Origin: Xiphydria camelus | Lineage: Eukaryota > Arthropoda > Insecta > Hymenoptera > Xiphydriidae | Length of the DNA stretch: 64,000 bases | Assembly: GCA_963678675.1 (NCBI GenBank) | Contig: OY783193.1 | Location: 8,549,394-8,613,393 of the forward strand | Direction of reading: 5' to 3' | Part shown: piece after piece, positions 22,746 to 34,731 of the stretch | Layout: the number at the start of each line of letters is the position of its first letter | Position numbering within the stretch: the stretch's first letter is position 1 | Translations under genes and position numbers: made by a program | The notes under the pieces: generated by a model | The model's input: the letters and a program-made list of their open reading frames with translations, nothing else | Database searches by the model: none | What the model was told of the DNA's origin: nothing

Positions 22746-22949
22746 ACATCGACCGGTACCAGAAAAAAAAAAGCACGTATCTTTTACCTATCACTGTAGA
22801 ACATCGTAACTCATTGCTGCGCAAGGAAACATTGTAAGTCGCATGGATCGTAGCAAGGACTTACAATGTTTCTTTGCATAGCAACGAATTACCACATTTT
22901 TCAATGCCAGTGAAAAGATACGCGCTTTTTTCTCGTACCGGTCGATGTG
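22746..22949. mobile_element. Palindromic MITE, family 1, copy C
   Basis: This is the best-preserved copy. ACATCGACCGGTAC at the left and GTACCGGTCGATGT at the right are perfect complements, and the arms pair through AGAAAAAA and CGTATCTTTT to a central loop around 22830-22850. Confidence 0.85.
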
Positions 22950-25900
22950 TTCCAGAAAAAAGCGGAAGTCCTTTTCGTCGCCGAAAGAGTGTGTATTTAC
23001 GGTGGCCGCAAAAGCAAAGGACTCGACGGGGAATGCGGGAGAGACGGCGCGAGAGTCAGAGGGTGGACGAGATAGAGGCGAAGATGGCGATGAGGAAGAA
23101 AAAGGAAAAGAGAACGGTTACAATCTACGTATCCATCTCGTGGCGCGCGCGTGTCCGTCGAGATTCCCATCCATTGGGGCCCGCGAGACGAGGCCACCTG
23201 CCGGCGCAGGGGTCCGAGCCGTGGCACGACGCGAGAAGGGGAAAGGGCCCCGGGGCCCTCTCCGCCCCTTCCACACTCACTCCCGCCGGCAAACGCACTC
23301 CTGCATTCCCGCGTTATGCCTCGCGCGCTCGACCCGACGATCCGTGCGCGCGGTGATCCCCGAGGATGATTGTGCGCCGCTGAGACCTTCGCGGGGCCCG
23401 CGTGTATGCACCGAGTTAATGACACTTTCCACGGGTTGTTCCAAGTGGCGGCCCTTCCCGGAGGACCGTAGAAATACGAGAATCCCATAGAGCCGGCGCC
23501 GCGGTAGCCGTCGGAGTGGTTTAGAAGACGGGAGAACAGTTATAAGAGAGTTACGTACAGCCGCTATCTGCATATGCTACTGCATACGCGTCGGGGCATA
23601 AATCCTCGTGGTTCGAAGCGTCGAATTTGATTAAAATATGATCAGAACCGAATCGGAAGTTGCTCGTGGCGCCATCGCAGGTGGAAAAATTCGGTATGGT
23701 TTGTATAGATATAGTCCATATGTGGATTTGCTCCTATATAAATAGATTATATATTATGATTTCTACACTGAGAAAAAATGCGGTAGATTTGATTAAATTT
23801 AAACTGAGCATTCAATTTCTATAATTTTTTATAAATGTTTATAATACAAAATGTATATAGACTGAGCTACGTTTCAAATATGTTTTTATTGTGTGGAACA
23901 TCATTCCACCCGTCATGGCTATTCTATTATCCGAACTTTCGCTAATCCGAACTAGGCCTGGTCCCAATTGATTCAGATAATCGAGATTCTACTGTAGGTA
24001 TATGGATTATTTGAGTCTTTTAAATTTTTGTATAATTCCTTATTTATCTTCAAGTCCTCGCGCGATATTCGATCTATCCGTCTTGTCTCGTATCCGGCGA
24101 TTCCGAGCTTCGCCAACGCCTGCAGCGGGACTCTTTCGCGTCCGCGGTATCTGCATACGTATACAGTCCCTGGAGGGAGCCCCCCGTCAGGGTGACCCCG
24201 GGCACCCACCGCAGTAAATCGCTCGGAGCTCCGAGAAATGTGAGACCCGTAAATTACGTACTTTGCTCATGCAGAAAGGATCGCGTTCGAGCGCAAGGGT
24301 CAGGAGAAATAATGACGCGAGCGAGCCCGGCGCGAGCGAGCGAGCGAGCGAGAGATGATCTATCCGGTAATATCTCACGGAGCGCGCGCCGTCGGCCTTC
24401 TTGACAGCCGTGACTGGATTCGGGGATACTCGTTATCCGTTTTATATCGCATCGCGCCTCGTATCGCGCGCCATTCGGCTCGCACGAAGTTCGATTTTCT
24501 GGGAAGACTTTCGTTCCCCTTCTTTTCCGGGTCACGGTGAATAATTGTGGACGTTGTTGCGTTGATTTCGTGATTTCCGTATCTGTATCGTCGCGGACAC
24601 GCGCTATAAAAATGGTGCGTCAAAGTCAATCGTATTACGCGTCACGCTTGAAATCGTAAAGCTTCGAGGTGGTCCGAATTATCGAATCACCCTTTATACC
24701 TCCGTAACGACGTCACTTCCCGTCGCGTGTGGCTTACGAGTCTCCTACCGTATTCAGAGTCGCGCGCTCCCTCATACAGCACGTCGCCCGGTTCGTTCGC
24801 ATTCCCTTTCACGCGCGCGTACGTACGTACGTACATATAGCGGCGCGCCGCATGCCGTGTGCCACACGGGATGAATGAAATCGAGTAAATGTTTACAGGA
24901 CGTCGAGACGTCGTAGTCGGCGGCTCCGAAAAAAACCGAGCGGATGCCGCAGTCTCGCTCGAGAGAGAAAAGCCGTCTCGTCGTCGCGGACATTTATGAT
25001 CGGACTGCAGCGCGCGCTGCAGCGAGAGGTGCGGCAGGGGAGGCGTCGATGGTACGATATACCGCGCGGGTCGCCACGGACGATTCGAAGTCGAGCGGAG
25101 CGAAAGATTTCCTGCGGCCGGAGATCGACCTCGACGTCTTTCCTCCTCGCTCTCCCTCCCTCGTGAAACCCTTTCGACTCGAATGAAGTTTCCGCGCGAA
25201 AGCAACGGCCGCAAGAAGCGTTTCGGTGGTCGAATCCCGCGCGCGCATCCCCTCCTCCCTCCTGCGCCGTACGATCGCTCCCTACCTCGTGGTCAGCACG
25301 AGTCGTCTCGCTCGGTTCTCAACTCCGTCGAGCGTTTCTCCTCGCTTAATAAAGCGGATGTGACGCGCGGTTCCAGGTCCGTTTTTTCTCAGTTTTCCGC
25401 ACGAGCTGACGATACGCTCGCCCGAGTTGATTTTTTTCGGGTAACCCCTCCCCGCGGGTTGCCTCGTGCCCGTCCGGCGACATGACATCGCGATTACATG
25501 GGAGCGAGAGGAATGAGCCCTCTTCTTGGACTCGCGGTGGACGTCCGTGCAGAAGGGGTCACGCGCGTTGTTCCGCCTCCGCTCGCTTCTCGCGCGGGTG
25601 GAGCGTCGTAAGAAACGCGGTTCGTGCCGCGGCCGGTCGATTAATCAGGAACTTCCCACAGATCGCGATCGAGCGGATCCTCCCTGATAGTCGCCGCAGA
25701 GCGGTGGCCGAAAGGAAAATCGCGTCCTTGTGCGCGATGGACCGGAAAAGCACATCCGCGCGCGGTTTTAAAAAGTATCGAACTTGTTTACTGTACGATT
25801 GGCAGCTGTTCGATTAAAAGCTGCGGTGATACTGTTATCATAGCTTCTGCGGCAATATTTTCGGCTGCGGCAACAAATATACGTAATAATACCCGTGTAA

Positions 25901-26116
25901 TAATTTGATCAGGGATTTGGTAGAATTTCTGTAGGGAATTCTATAGAGATGATCTGGAAATGTTATGTCTACGTCATAGGATTCTTATCAGAGAAGTTAA
26001 GGATTTTATCAGAAGCCCCTGCTGCAGAGGTGATGCCATTAGGTCATGAAATATCTACAAAATCCAATTAGGACTCGATAGGAATCTAATCAAGATATCG
26101 TTAATAGGGGAATGTA
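22950..26116. other. GC-rich, CpG-rich stretch without a recognised gene
   Basis: Long arginine-rich frames lie on both strands (for example 181 codons at 22945-23490 and 175 at 24687-25214). They carry no domain and overlap each other. An unpaired MITE-type end (CACTGAGAAAAAATGCGG) lies at 23767. Short GAGC and TACG tandem runs lie at 24335 and 24820. Confidence 0.4.
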
Positions 26117-26657
26117 TACTGAGAGAAATACTTGTTAGTTTAAAAAAAATTTCTTAAACCAAGAACATATGATCATAAAAATTTTTAAGAATACGGATTC
26201 TTCGTAGATGAATGTATTCTTGATTCAAGAATACCTTCGCTAGGAGGAGAAATTCTTGCTGCGCGAAGAACACAATTACTCAATCCCACACAGAAAAAAA
26301 TTATTAATTGGATCTATTAAAAATTCCTTGCGGGGTCTTATTGTTTATTAACATCAATTAGATCTTTTTTCATATATTAATAGGATATTTCTTCCTTGCG
26401 TTCGCGTACTATTCCACATGATTGTAAGGATGAGATATCTGATTGAGGTATTAAAAAATTGCATCTCGATATAAATAAATAATTATCTGCGACTCCGCAA
26501 GTATTATAATTTTCAATAGATCCAACTAATTCTTTTTCTCTTTGTGAATCAAATATCTTCTTACATGAAGAAAACCATGGCTTTATCCCGGAATTATATC
26601 CTGTTTCTGATTGAAGAAAACATTTTTTCGACATCAGCAATTATTTTACTCATTGTA
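26117..26657. mobile_element. MITE, family 4, copy A
   Basis: The left end TACTGAGAGAAATACTTG pairs with a right end complementary to AAAATAATTGCTGATG. Shared internal blocks are AGAACATATGATC and TGATTCAAGAATACC. It is interrupted by family 5 at 26283-26552. Confidence 0.75.
26283..26552. mobile_element. MITE, family 5, copy B, nested in family 4
   Basis: The ends are CACAGAAAAAAATTATTAAT and a complementary right end reading TTCTTTTTCTCTTTGTG. The internal block TTCCACATGATTGTAAGGA matches copy A at 14423. Its position inside family 4 shows that family 5 was active later. Confidence 0.8.
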
Positions 26658-27570
26658 ACGCTGTCTCTGACATATTTATATATTTCTACACGGGTAGGTA
26701 CTAATAATCAATAATGATCGTAAAAAATACAAAATCCATCCCATTCGAAAGACAAACATCATATTCCTCACGCGATGCGGTTTCGGTAGCGAGGACTCCT
26801 CACCCCGGGTGCCAAACCTTACGGGGGGTGGCAGGACAGGCGCGCCTATAGGTATATGTAAATCCCGGTAAAAAAGGAGCTCGAACCCTTCAGCGCTGAC
26901 TGATTGGCGTATGTAAATTCATTAATGACGGATCAGCCCGAACGTCGACGGACGTGTGACGTCATGCTGCGACGAATATCGAAGCCGCAGTTTTGATGAA
27001 TAAGAAAGGTGGAACGACGGAGGCACCCCCCAGCCTCCGGCTACGGACTCATCTATCAATATTATACCCACCGTGAGAAGAAACCGGTGGTCGGTTTTAC
27101 GCCGGGGATTTCATGAATTTCAATCGACCCCGCGAATATCTCGACGCTCCTTCGGCCCGGAAGGGCTTAGAGGATGCGTGCGCAATAATTGCGGTGTGCC
27201 TCCGCGAGCATTTCCGCGTTTCGACGGGACCGCGCGGCAACCCGCTGCCGCCGCGGAGCCGCAACAATTGGCGAGCGACAGGTGTGGCTGACGGGAGATC
27301 ATCGCGGTTAAGTACACGTTCGCGTGCCGCGGAATAGCGGGTAAAAAAGATTTCCGAGAATACCGTGTCTTCGCGGCGAAGCCGGAAGGAGATTCGATTG
27401 AACGAAATTGGTTAATGTCTCGAGTGGGTTTTCGTAGAGGAGTACTCGGAAGGACCACGCTCGCCGCGAACGAGTGCCCCGCGGGGAGCGATGCAGGTGC
27501 AAGGGAAAACGGTACCCGCGCCGATTCTCGAAATGGAAAAAAAATATGTAATTTCACGGTTCATCGAATA
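26658..27570. other. GC-rich intergenic stretch
   Basis: No gene recognised. The minus frame at 27120-27557 (145 codons) has no domain. Confidence 0.4.
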
Positions 27571-27989
27571 ATTGAAGGGTGTCCGGTTCAAACATGCTAA
27601 GTGCCAAAATCGGAATACTGAGATATCGTCGAAAAACTATGATCGCGATGCTATCAAGTGGTAAGAACCGATACTCAGAATTCCGTCTATCGTGCGACGG
27701 AAAAATAAACATAAACAAAACACACACAATGTACTAAAATGTACGCACTGCGTGATAAATATTACCAGTACCGTCAGGACTCGGTGGCACTTAGTTTATT
27801 TATACCAAAACGAGACCTGGCGTTTTTTGCAACAGCTATCTTTGGTTCCTCTGTGTAACTATTCATGAAGAGTTTGGCACTTGGCATCTGTATACGAAGT
27901 AGGAATTGTATGTAGAATATGTGTACCTTAATATCTCAAAATTAAGAAAATTGGCACTTATAGCATGTTTGAACTGGACACCCTTCAAT
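27571..27989. mobile_element. 420-bp element with ~38-bp inverted ends
   Basis: The left end ATTGAAGGGTGTCCGGTTCA continues AACATGCTAAGTGCCAA and recurs inverted at the right (27950-27989). The interior is AT-rich with no frame. Confidence 0.8.
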
Positions 27990-28060
27990 TTATCCTCGTT
28001 GAAGTTCTTCGTGTGGTGGAGTTGCTCGTACTTCTCATTAACCGTCTGTTCTCACGTGTC

Positions 28061-28305
28061 AATTGAGCCGTTGAAAACCAGAATGGTGTAAGTCACATTT
28101 CATGAAAGCTGAGATTATTTGACTGCAAAGTTAAGTACAATTTGAAAAATCTGTCTAGATGATACAAAACAGATATATGTGTACGATTTAAAATATCTGT
28201 TTGTTTCTTCTAGACAGATTTTTCAAATTGTACTTAACTTTGCAGTCAAATAATCTCAGCTTACATGAAATGTGACACACCATTCTGATTTTCAACGGCT
28301 TAATT
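28061..28305. repeat. Hairpin with ~98-bp arms
   Basis: Arms 28061-28159 and 28208-28305 are about 95% complementary, running from AATTGAGCCGTTGAAAA inward to AAATCTGTCTAGA, around a 48-bp loop. No frame is seen. It may be a MITE or a locus able to give a long hairpin RNA. Only one copy is in the window. Confidence 0.85.
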
Positions 28306-28620
28306 GTCCATGTCTCATTTCAAGGATTACAGTGGTTCAATTCGGTCTAACGACGAGAAATTACGTCTTCACTCCGAAATGAAATGAGGGAAACACGAGG
28401 AATTCATACCACCGCACGTATCACGAGATCAGACCCATTGTAAAATCCGCGTCGATTATTTATTTTCCGCATGCAAGAGTTATCAGACACCCGCGATATG
28501 GTAACGGCGCCCTCCGCCCCGACTTGTGTACACATATTTCACTCGCGCGCGATAACATCTGTATAGTTGCGCGGGTCATGAATCCACCCGGATATGCTGC
28601 GCGGTCTTTAAAAAGCCATA
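28306..28620. other. Intergenic
   Basis: I see nothing beyond unique sequence. Confidence 0.4.
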
Positions 28621-28991
28621 CCGTAGAACGGAGTCAATAGAAACACTTTTGGTAGTTTGCGACTTCAGTGCAAGAAAACGGTTAAGCTTTCTTTAAGTTA
28701 AAAATAGGGAAAAGTCCGGTCGACACTAATAGATGACGATGCATGTATAGTTTTTGCAAAAATCGACCATTTTGACAGAACAAAAAAATAAAAACTTGCT
28801 GTTTCTTTTCACCCCATAATGTGGGGTGAACAGAAACACTGGTTTGTTTTCCTCATTTAGAGGTGTTTGACCACCTTGTTCCTTTAGATGCGGATTTTTG
28901 ATATGGCGATATAGAACGGAATAATGTATTTGATATTTTTTACTAGCTGCTCTGTAGGAAATTCCGTTGGAAACGTCCGTTAATGCCTTAT

Positions 28992-29160
28992 CCTCATGTC
29001 CCTTATGGAAAGGTGGAAGAGGAAGAATAAAGAAAAGAAGGTGGGAATGGAAAATAGTAGAAGAGGTTACCGAGTTTAAATATTTAGGCTACAATTTTAA
29101 GAGTAATGGTGGAAACAAGGGACATCTGGACGAGCTAGCTAGGACGGGAAACTTTTATTG
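28992..29160 (+). pseudogene. LINE reverse-transcriptase fragment
   Basis: The open frame encodes WEWKIVEEVTEFKYLGYNF and then a SNGGN stretch, the segment downstream of the catalytic aspartates in jockey/R1-like LINE polymerases (pattern EFKYLG). Only about 50 codons remain, and the rest of the polymerase is missing on both sides. A related half-sequence (GTCCSTTAAWGCCTTATCC) occurs at both 28968-28993 and 29512-29535. Confidence 0.7.
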
Positions 29161-29164
29161 AAAT

Positions 29165-29380
29165 TTTAGTGACTGGTGACATTTTTAGTGACCTTTTAGT
29201 GACTTTGGTGTGATTTTTAGTGACCTTTTAGTAATTTTGGTGACATTTTAGTGAAAATCACTAAAAGGTCACTAAAAATTACACCAGTCACTAAAAGGTC
29301 ACTAAACATTTCACTACAATGTCATCAAAGTCACTAAAAGGTTATTAAAAAGTTACCGAAGTCACCAAATTCACTAATTC
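29165..29380. repeat. Palindromic TTTTAGTGAC array
   Basis: Degenerate direct copies of TTTTAGTGAC run to about 29255 and are followed by their complement GTCACTAAAA to about 29380, so the whole block folds into one hairpin. Units vary in spacing and sequence. Confidence 0.85.
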
Positions 29381-30173
29381 AATTTCAATTCACCATCACC
29401 AATTTCTGCGATTTATCGATAAAACAGTTTTAATAGCGGTCCCACAGTCAGTCTGTAGGACTGACCTTAAAGCTTAACACAATCTTAAGTCACTTGATAC
29501 ATTCCATTGAAAATGTCCCTTAAAGCCTTATCCATCGTTTCCTGTGAAAGTGATAAAGATAAGTCTTACTTCGTGGGTCATGGTGGTAAGTTCGGGGCAT
29601 TTTACTGGAAGGAAGAAGTTTGTTTTTGAATAGAATACAAAATAATTCTAAAAAGTTTTAAAATTCAGCAATATACCGCTATTATAAAATAATAAATGAT
29701 ATAAAGGAAAGCAGTGAGGTGTATGGAAACAGCTAGGCGAATAGAAACAGCCTGTTTCTATTGACCCCAAATTATTTCCAAAAGTGAGTTTATCAACAAG
29801 AAAATTATCTCTTGAAAACCTGTTTAAAATTTAGAATTTTTGTGAGTGACTATGCTAACACGATGTGCTATGGTACTTCTCAGCCAAATATGAATCAACT
29901 TACCTGTCTTTTTCACACCAAAAAATATAAAGTTTTGCGCTACTTTAATTTGTCGCCCTTTACCAGCTGGTGGATATCGGCCATATTAGAGCAGAATTGA
30001 TAACCTAAACCACAAAATATCGCTGGTCATGCATTACGAACCTATCAATGAGGAACATCTCGTTTACCGAAGACCGCCAAATTCAAATTGATGCTCTAGA
30101 GGATTTATTGAATTACGTTCCGAGTTTTTGTTTCTATTGACCCTTAAGTTTCTATCTACCCCGTTCTATGGTA

Positions 30174-30967
30174 TGTACTTCATCCATTTCACGTCGGACG
30201 CGCGTCGTTTCGATTTGGAACGCACGTCGACAGCTCGAGCGCGATTCCCGCTTTGATCGTGGATCGTGTCGATCCGCACGGACGTCCGGTCGAAGGTGAT
30301 CCCATTGAGAATAATTATCGCCTGTGAAACTGCCGCGCATCTCACCAAACAGACGTGATTTCGATACATATTTACATGACAACGCAACGCGCCACAATAT
30401 CGTCAGGGCTGGCAAGCATCGTGAATGGGATTCAACCCGCTTATTTATAATCCGACTCCCCGCAAACTAATAGACGTCTGATTGCGGTTATTTCGAGCTT
30501 CGACTCGTCAGTACAAATATTTATCTTCATCCCCATCCGCATTCACGCACCGCATGCGGTATACCGCGCGGTGCACCGATCGCGTCGGGTATCGGTAAAT
30601 GCATTAATCTTGATCGGAAAGTCTTAAACGCGCCCGAGTCGTATTCATGGCGCGTACGAGGGGAGGAGGTTGAGTCAATATTTAAATTATTGCCATTGAC
30701 CGTCGGTGATCGATGATCTTTGATTTTGTCGGTGGAAGGTGCGAGTTTCCTCCTCACGCGCGCTCGTGCAGAGGCCGTTCTCGCGGCGATCGATCGATCG
30801 ATCTGCTTTAAAATCGCTCGGCGTTCCGTCCACGTGCAGCGAATGTGCGTTTACAGCGAATGATTAAGAAAGCGCGACGCGTGCCGCACGCTTCGTAATT
30901 TTCTTCGGAGGAAGACTGCGCAAATTTTGTCCCAAAGATATTGTCGTCCTCTCGCGTTTAGCAATAG
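30174..30967. other. Intergenic, GC-rich
   Basis: No gene recognised. A GATC tetranucleotide run lies at 30786-30802. Confidence 0.4.
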
Positions 30968-31252
30968 AGTGAAAGAAATTATTTGGTCAAAATGACAAAA
31001 CACATTTGGATAAACGAGTTTAGTTATTCTAATCAAAATACTAGTAAGTTGAACCAAATATCAAGTTATTCTAACTAATTGTTTAGTTATTTTAACTATA
31101 TGTTTAACCATTCTAACTAAATGTCTAGTTGTTCAAACCAGAAAATAGTGAGTTAAACCAAAAACAGATGGAGGATCTATATCTCACCAAACAGTTTGGT
31201 TATGGTCTCTAGAATTTTAATCAAATTGACTAGGTTTTTTTTTTCTCAGTGT
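30968..31252 (+). mobile_element. MITE, family 3, copy B
   Basis: It contains family blocks GTTTAGTTATTCTAATCAAA and CACCAAACAGTTTGG and ends TTTTTCTCAGTGTA. A family 2 element starts directly at its right edge. Confidence 0.8.
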
Positions 31253-31253
31253 A

Positions 31254-31511
31254 CATCCAGGAAAAGGGTCTAGTTGAATACGAACTTATTAGAAAAATGT
31301 ATTTGAGATGAATAGGAATTTATTCACCTCGAAAAAAATCCATTTGAATTAAATGAATGCTCTCTATTGGATTCGTATTCGATTAAAAAGATATGCAAAA
31401 CATTTATCAGATTCAAATAGACTTTTGTTCAATGTGAATAAATTCCGATTCATTTCAAATAATTTTTTCTACCATAGATTCGTATTCAACTAGACTTTTT
31501 CCCTAGGTGTG
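31254..31511. mobile_element. MITE, family 2, copy B
   Basis: The compact copy: inverted arms with GTCTAGTTGAATACGAAC (left) and TTCGTATTCAACTAGACT (right). It abuts a family 3 MITE on the left, which suggests repeated insertion at one site. Confidence 0.8.
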
Positions 31512-33411
31512 TAGTCGATCTATCGCTCTGTCTCGCGTTTGCTTCCTTCATCTCGTAATTCTCTTCGTGGAAGCAAATCTCTTTATCTCATACTCGAGCG
31601 CCTCTACACTGGCCGCGCGGTTACGCATTTTTCAAAATCGCCTCCCGAGCATTCGTCGAATCGTCTCTTGCACGCCTCTACACTCCCGTATACGCGTACA
31701 CGCGTCTCTCCGCCTCGCATACACACTCCCGCTCAGGACGCGTCCCACGGACTCGCTTGCCGAGATGCGCAGCATCCCTCGTACACCTTTATCTACGCCC
31801 CTCTCGAATCAAACGGCGTTCTTCGCGCAGGTATTACCGAGCGAGCTCCGCGAGTCGTAATTATACAACGGCAAATTTTTTTACGGCGCTCCTTACAAGT
31901 GTGGCAGCCAAGTGCGGATACGGGTACTCGTGTACCAGGTATACGCGGTACCTACACGCAGCAGCGTCGCGCAGTAGCGCCCCGAAGCAACGTCCGGGTC
32001 AGCGCGACCGCTCCAACGATCCGTGCGCGTCGATGGGCATGTTCAGCGTCTACGTCGTCGCGTTATCTCATGGGAAAGGGGCAGATTAATAGCCGGGTAT
32101 CGCCACGCTGGATGTGGCTTGATAGGTATCGACTTTTGCTACTGCGTTGTGCACGACGACTACTGGGTATTCGATGCACCTACCCGCAGGGGAAATCGGA
32201 GAACGCCAACGAATATGTCTGTATCGATGTAATATTGCTGGTAGTTTGCTTTTCTTGGAAATTGAGGGAATTTACTTTGGTTATATTATAAGATGGACTC
32301 TGTATTTTTTACTATTCAATGCTTTTTTAATGTACGTCATGTACAAACCAAACGCGATATGCGGTCATGTCTAACTAATCATAGTCTGCAAAAAAAACAG
32401 TATCCACATACGACAAAGGTATTGTATATTTAGATTTTATTCTAAACTCTGACTCTATGAGAAACAATTAATACAACAATTAATGATGAACTTAATGATC
32501 CCTCACACGTACTGAAAAAACAAAATAAATAATTCTTAAATATTCATCTATACTGAAATTAATATAATTCATAAAAATAAATAAATAAATATATATAAAT
32601 TCTAGATTCTATACTTTGACTCTATGAGAAACTCTCGATAGAATCTGTTATACAGCCGTGCCACAATAAGGGGGAGCGAAGACATGCGTCCACGCGATTG
32701 GCGAAGGAGTCGTCGCGAAAGCGCAGCATCCGCAATGTCGAACGTCCGTCGGCCGATGCCGACGGCCTGTCGACCGTAACAAATTGTGACTGCGGTATCG
32801 GGACGCCCCGCGCGAACGGCCGCTCGATTAATCGTAACCGCGTCCGCGCCGCCGCGTGTATATATGTACTGTCGTGCATGGCGATACAATTTTTTCCGCG
32901 AAACATCCACGTGTCCGTTTCGATTGATGCCCGACGTTCGCCCGGAGACGAGCGGGTTGCATCTGAATACGCGCCGGCTAAAATTTCCATTCGTCGGGGA
33001 TTTTACTTTCAAATACTCCGCGCGTATGCACCCCTTCCATTCGCCCGCCTCGCACAGCCGGCCGTGCCTCGCGATATATTCATGAAAAACGGCTGCGCGC
33101 CGGATTCCGCGTCGAGCTTTATTTTCTGCGAAAGAACGAGTTTCGAGAGGCGAAAGAAGGTTTCGCACGGGTAGGCGCCCCTGAGTGGTGGGCAACGCGC
33201 GATCTCCCGTGTAACTTGGATAGGCGGTGCTTTCAATTTACAGGCGCCTCTATCTAAACTGATGAACACAGAAGGTTAGAAAGAAGGAAGAAAGTCGATA
33301 TCTGGTGTAGTATACACTTCAATTTTCGATCATTTCTCGCTTGGATTGATAAAAAATTATAATTTAAATGGCATACAACCGCATATTCAAATTATGAAAA
33401 TTCCCTGTATC
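31512..33411. other. GC-rich stretch without a recognised gene
   Basis: The longest non-pol frames of the window lie here (250 codons at 31539-32291; 197 on minus at 32602-33195), but both strands are open, no domain is present and there is no spliced continuation. A direct repeat CTNTGACTCTATGAGAAAC occurs at 32447 and 32615. Confidence 0.4.
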
Positions 33412-33653
33412 ACACTGAGAAAAATAATTAGGTAAAAATGACGAAACGCATCTATTTAATTAAGCACGTTTAGTTATTCTAATCAAAACACTGGCCAACT
33501 GAACCAAATATCAAGTTATTCCAATTTAGTTGTTCTAATCAAAAAGTGGTTAGTTTAAATAAACACACAAACGAAGTATCCATATTTCACCAAACGGTTT
33601 GATCGCCGTCTCCAGGATCTTAGTTCAATTGACCAAGATATTGTTCACAGTGC
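33412..33653 (+). mobile_element. MITE, family 3, copy C
   Basis: It begins ACACTGAGAAAAATAATTAG and ends TTCACAGTG. Internal blocks are AACCAAATATCAAGTTATTC and TTTCACCAAACGGTTTG. Confidence 0.85.
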
Positions 33654-34461
33654 ACGGAAGCATATTCAATTATGAATTTCCGCGGTGACGTTTTCCCAGC
33701 AGAATTGAGACTCCCTGCCATACCGGAGGTCCACTGGAGCATGTCGCGCGCGGGAGAGAGACGGAAAAACAATGCGACCACACGACGAACGCGGGGGGAG
33801 GCAAAGCTGCCCGACTGGCGAGCCGCTGGAAGATGATATCACATGTTTTACGGTCCTTCCGCGGATACTTTATGCCCCCCTTCGTGCCCCCCTTGAAACG
33901 TTCGACGTGCGTTTCTTTCCGGCTCCCCCGAGTCGAGCCGCGCGCGGTTGATACAGGAATATGCAGATGTCTCCGTGATGAAATATCCCCGGGGAACGCT
34001 CCTTCCTCTCCTCCTCGCCCCTCGGCCCCGTTACCGTGCGCTCTTCCTTTTCCACTCGGCGCTCACGTCGAAAGTTATGTCGATGCGCCCGCAGCGCGTA
34101 TCGACCGCGTCGCGCGCGCGACCGCCGCAGTGTGTCTCTGACATTTCGAAGAGCGAAGAGCGAGCGAGAGGGAGAGAGATTAAATTATGCTCAACTATTG
34201 TTCGAGTGGCCAGCGCGACAAAGGAGGCGCGCGACGTTTGATATTGAATAGAGTTCTCGTAGGCGAGACGCCGCGCAGCACGTGAAGGAGAGAGAAATCG
34301 GGTGATGATATTTCTCATGTCGGAATCAAAGGCAGGTGCGGGGAGACGACGCGACGCGCGCCCCGGAGAACGAAGGGGATGCATTTGCAAGGAATGGACC
34401 TCCGGCGTCTTCCGCATCGATGATGCGCTTCCACTCGAGAGAAATGCATAGTTCGGACCGT
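33654..34461. other. GC-rich intergenic stretch
   Basis: I see no gene. Confidence 0.4.
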
Positions 34462-34728
34462 GCATTGAGAAAAATAATTAGGTTTAGGTAGATGACAAAA
34501 CGCATCTAATTAAAGGCGTTTAGCAATTCTGACTAAAATACTGATCAGTTGAACCAAATATCAAGTTATTATAACCGAATGTTTAGTATTTCCAATCAAA
34601 CGATTAGTTATTCTAACTAAAAATTCGTCAATTTAATCAAACAGATGGAGAATCCATGTTTCACCAAACGGTTTGATCGTCATCTCCAGGACATTGATTC
34701 AATTGACCGAGTTATTTTTCTCAGTGTA
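34462..34728 (+). mobile_element. MITE, family 3, copy D
   Basis: It starts with a GCATTGAGAAAAATAATTAG end and finishes TTTTTCTCAGTGTA. It lies in tandem with copy E, with three bases between them. Confidence 0.85.
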
Positions 34729-34731
34729 CCT

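Larger units (their letters stand above)
28621..30171. mobile_element. 1.55 kb element with CCRTAGAACGG ends
   Basis: The left end CCGTAGAACGGAGTCAATAG and the right end (complement of CCATAGAACGGGGTAGATAG) are flanked by TA at 28619-28620 and 30172-30173. Sub-terminal copies of GTTTCTATTGACCC lie near 29753 and 30130. The interior contains a LINE fragment and a palindromic AGTGAC array, so it is a shell carrying captured or inserted sequence. No transposase is seen. Confidence 0.7.

Noticed and set aside
31539..32291. 250-codon plus-strand frame
   Set aside because: Overlaps other long frames in the same GC-rich DNA, has no domain, no splice continuation and an arginine/serine/proline-rich composition expected by chance.
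32602..33195. 197-codon minus frame facing a 158-codon plus frame
   Set aside because: Mutually overlapping chance frames in CpG-rich sequence.
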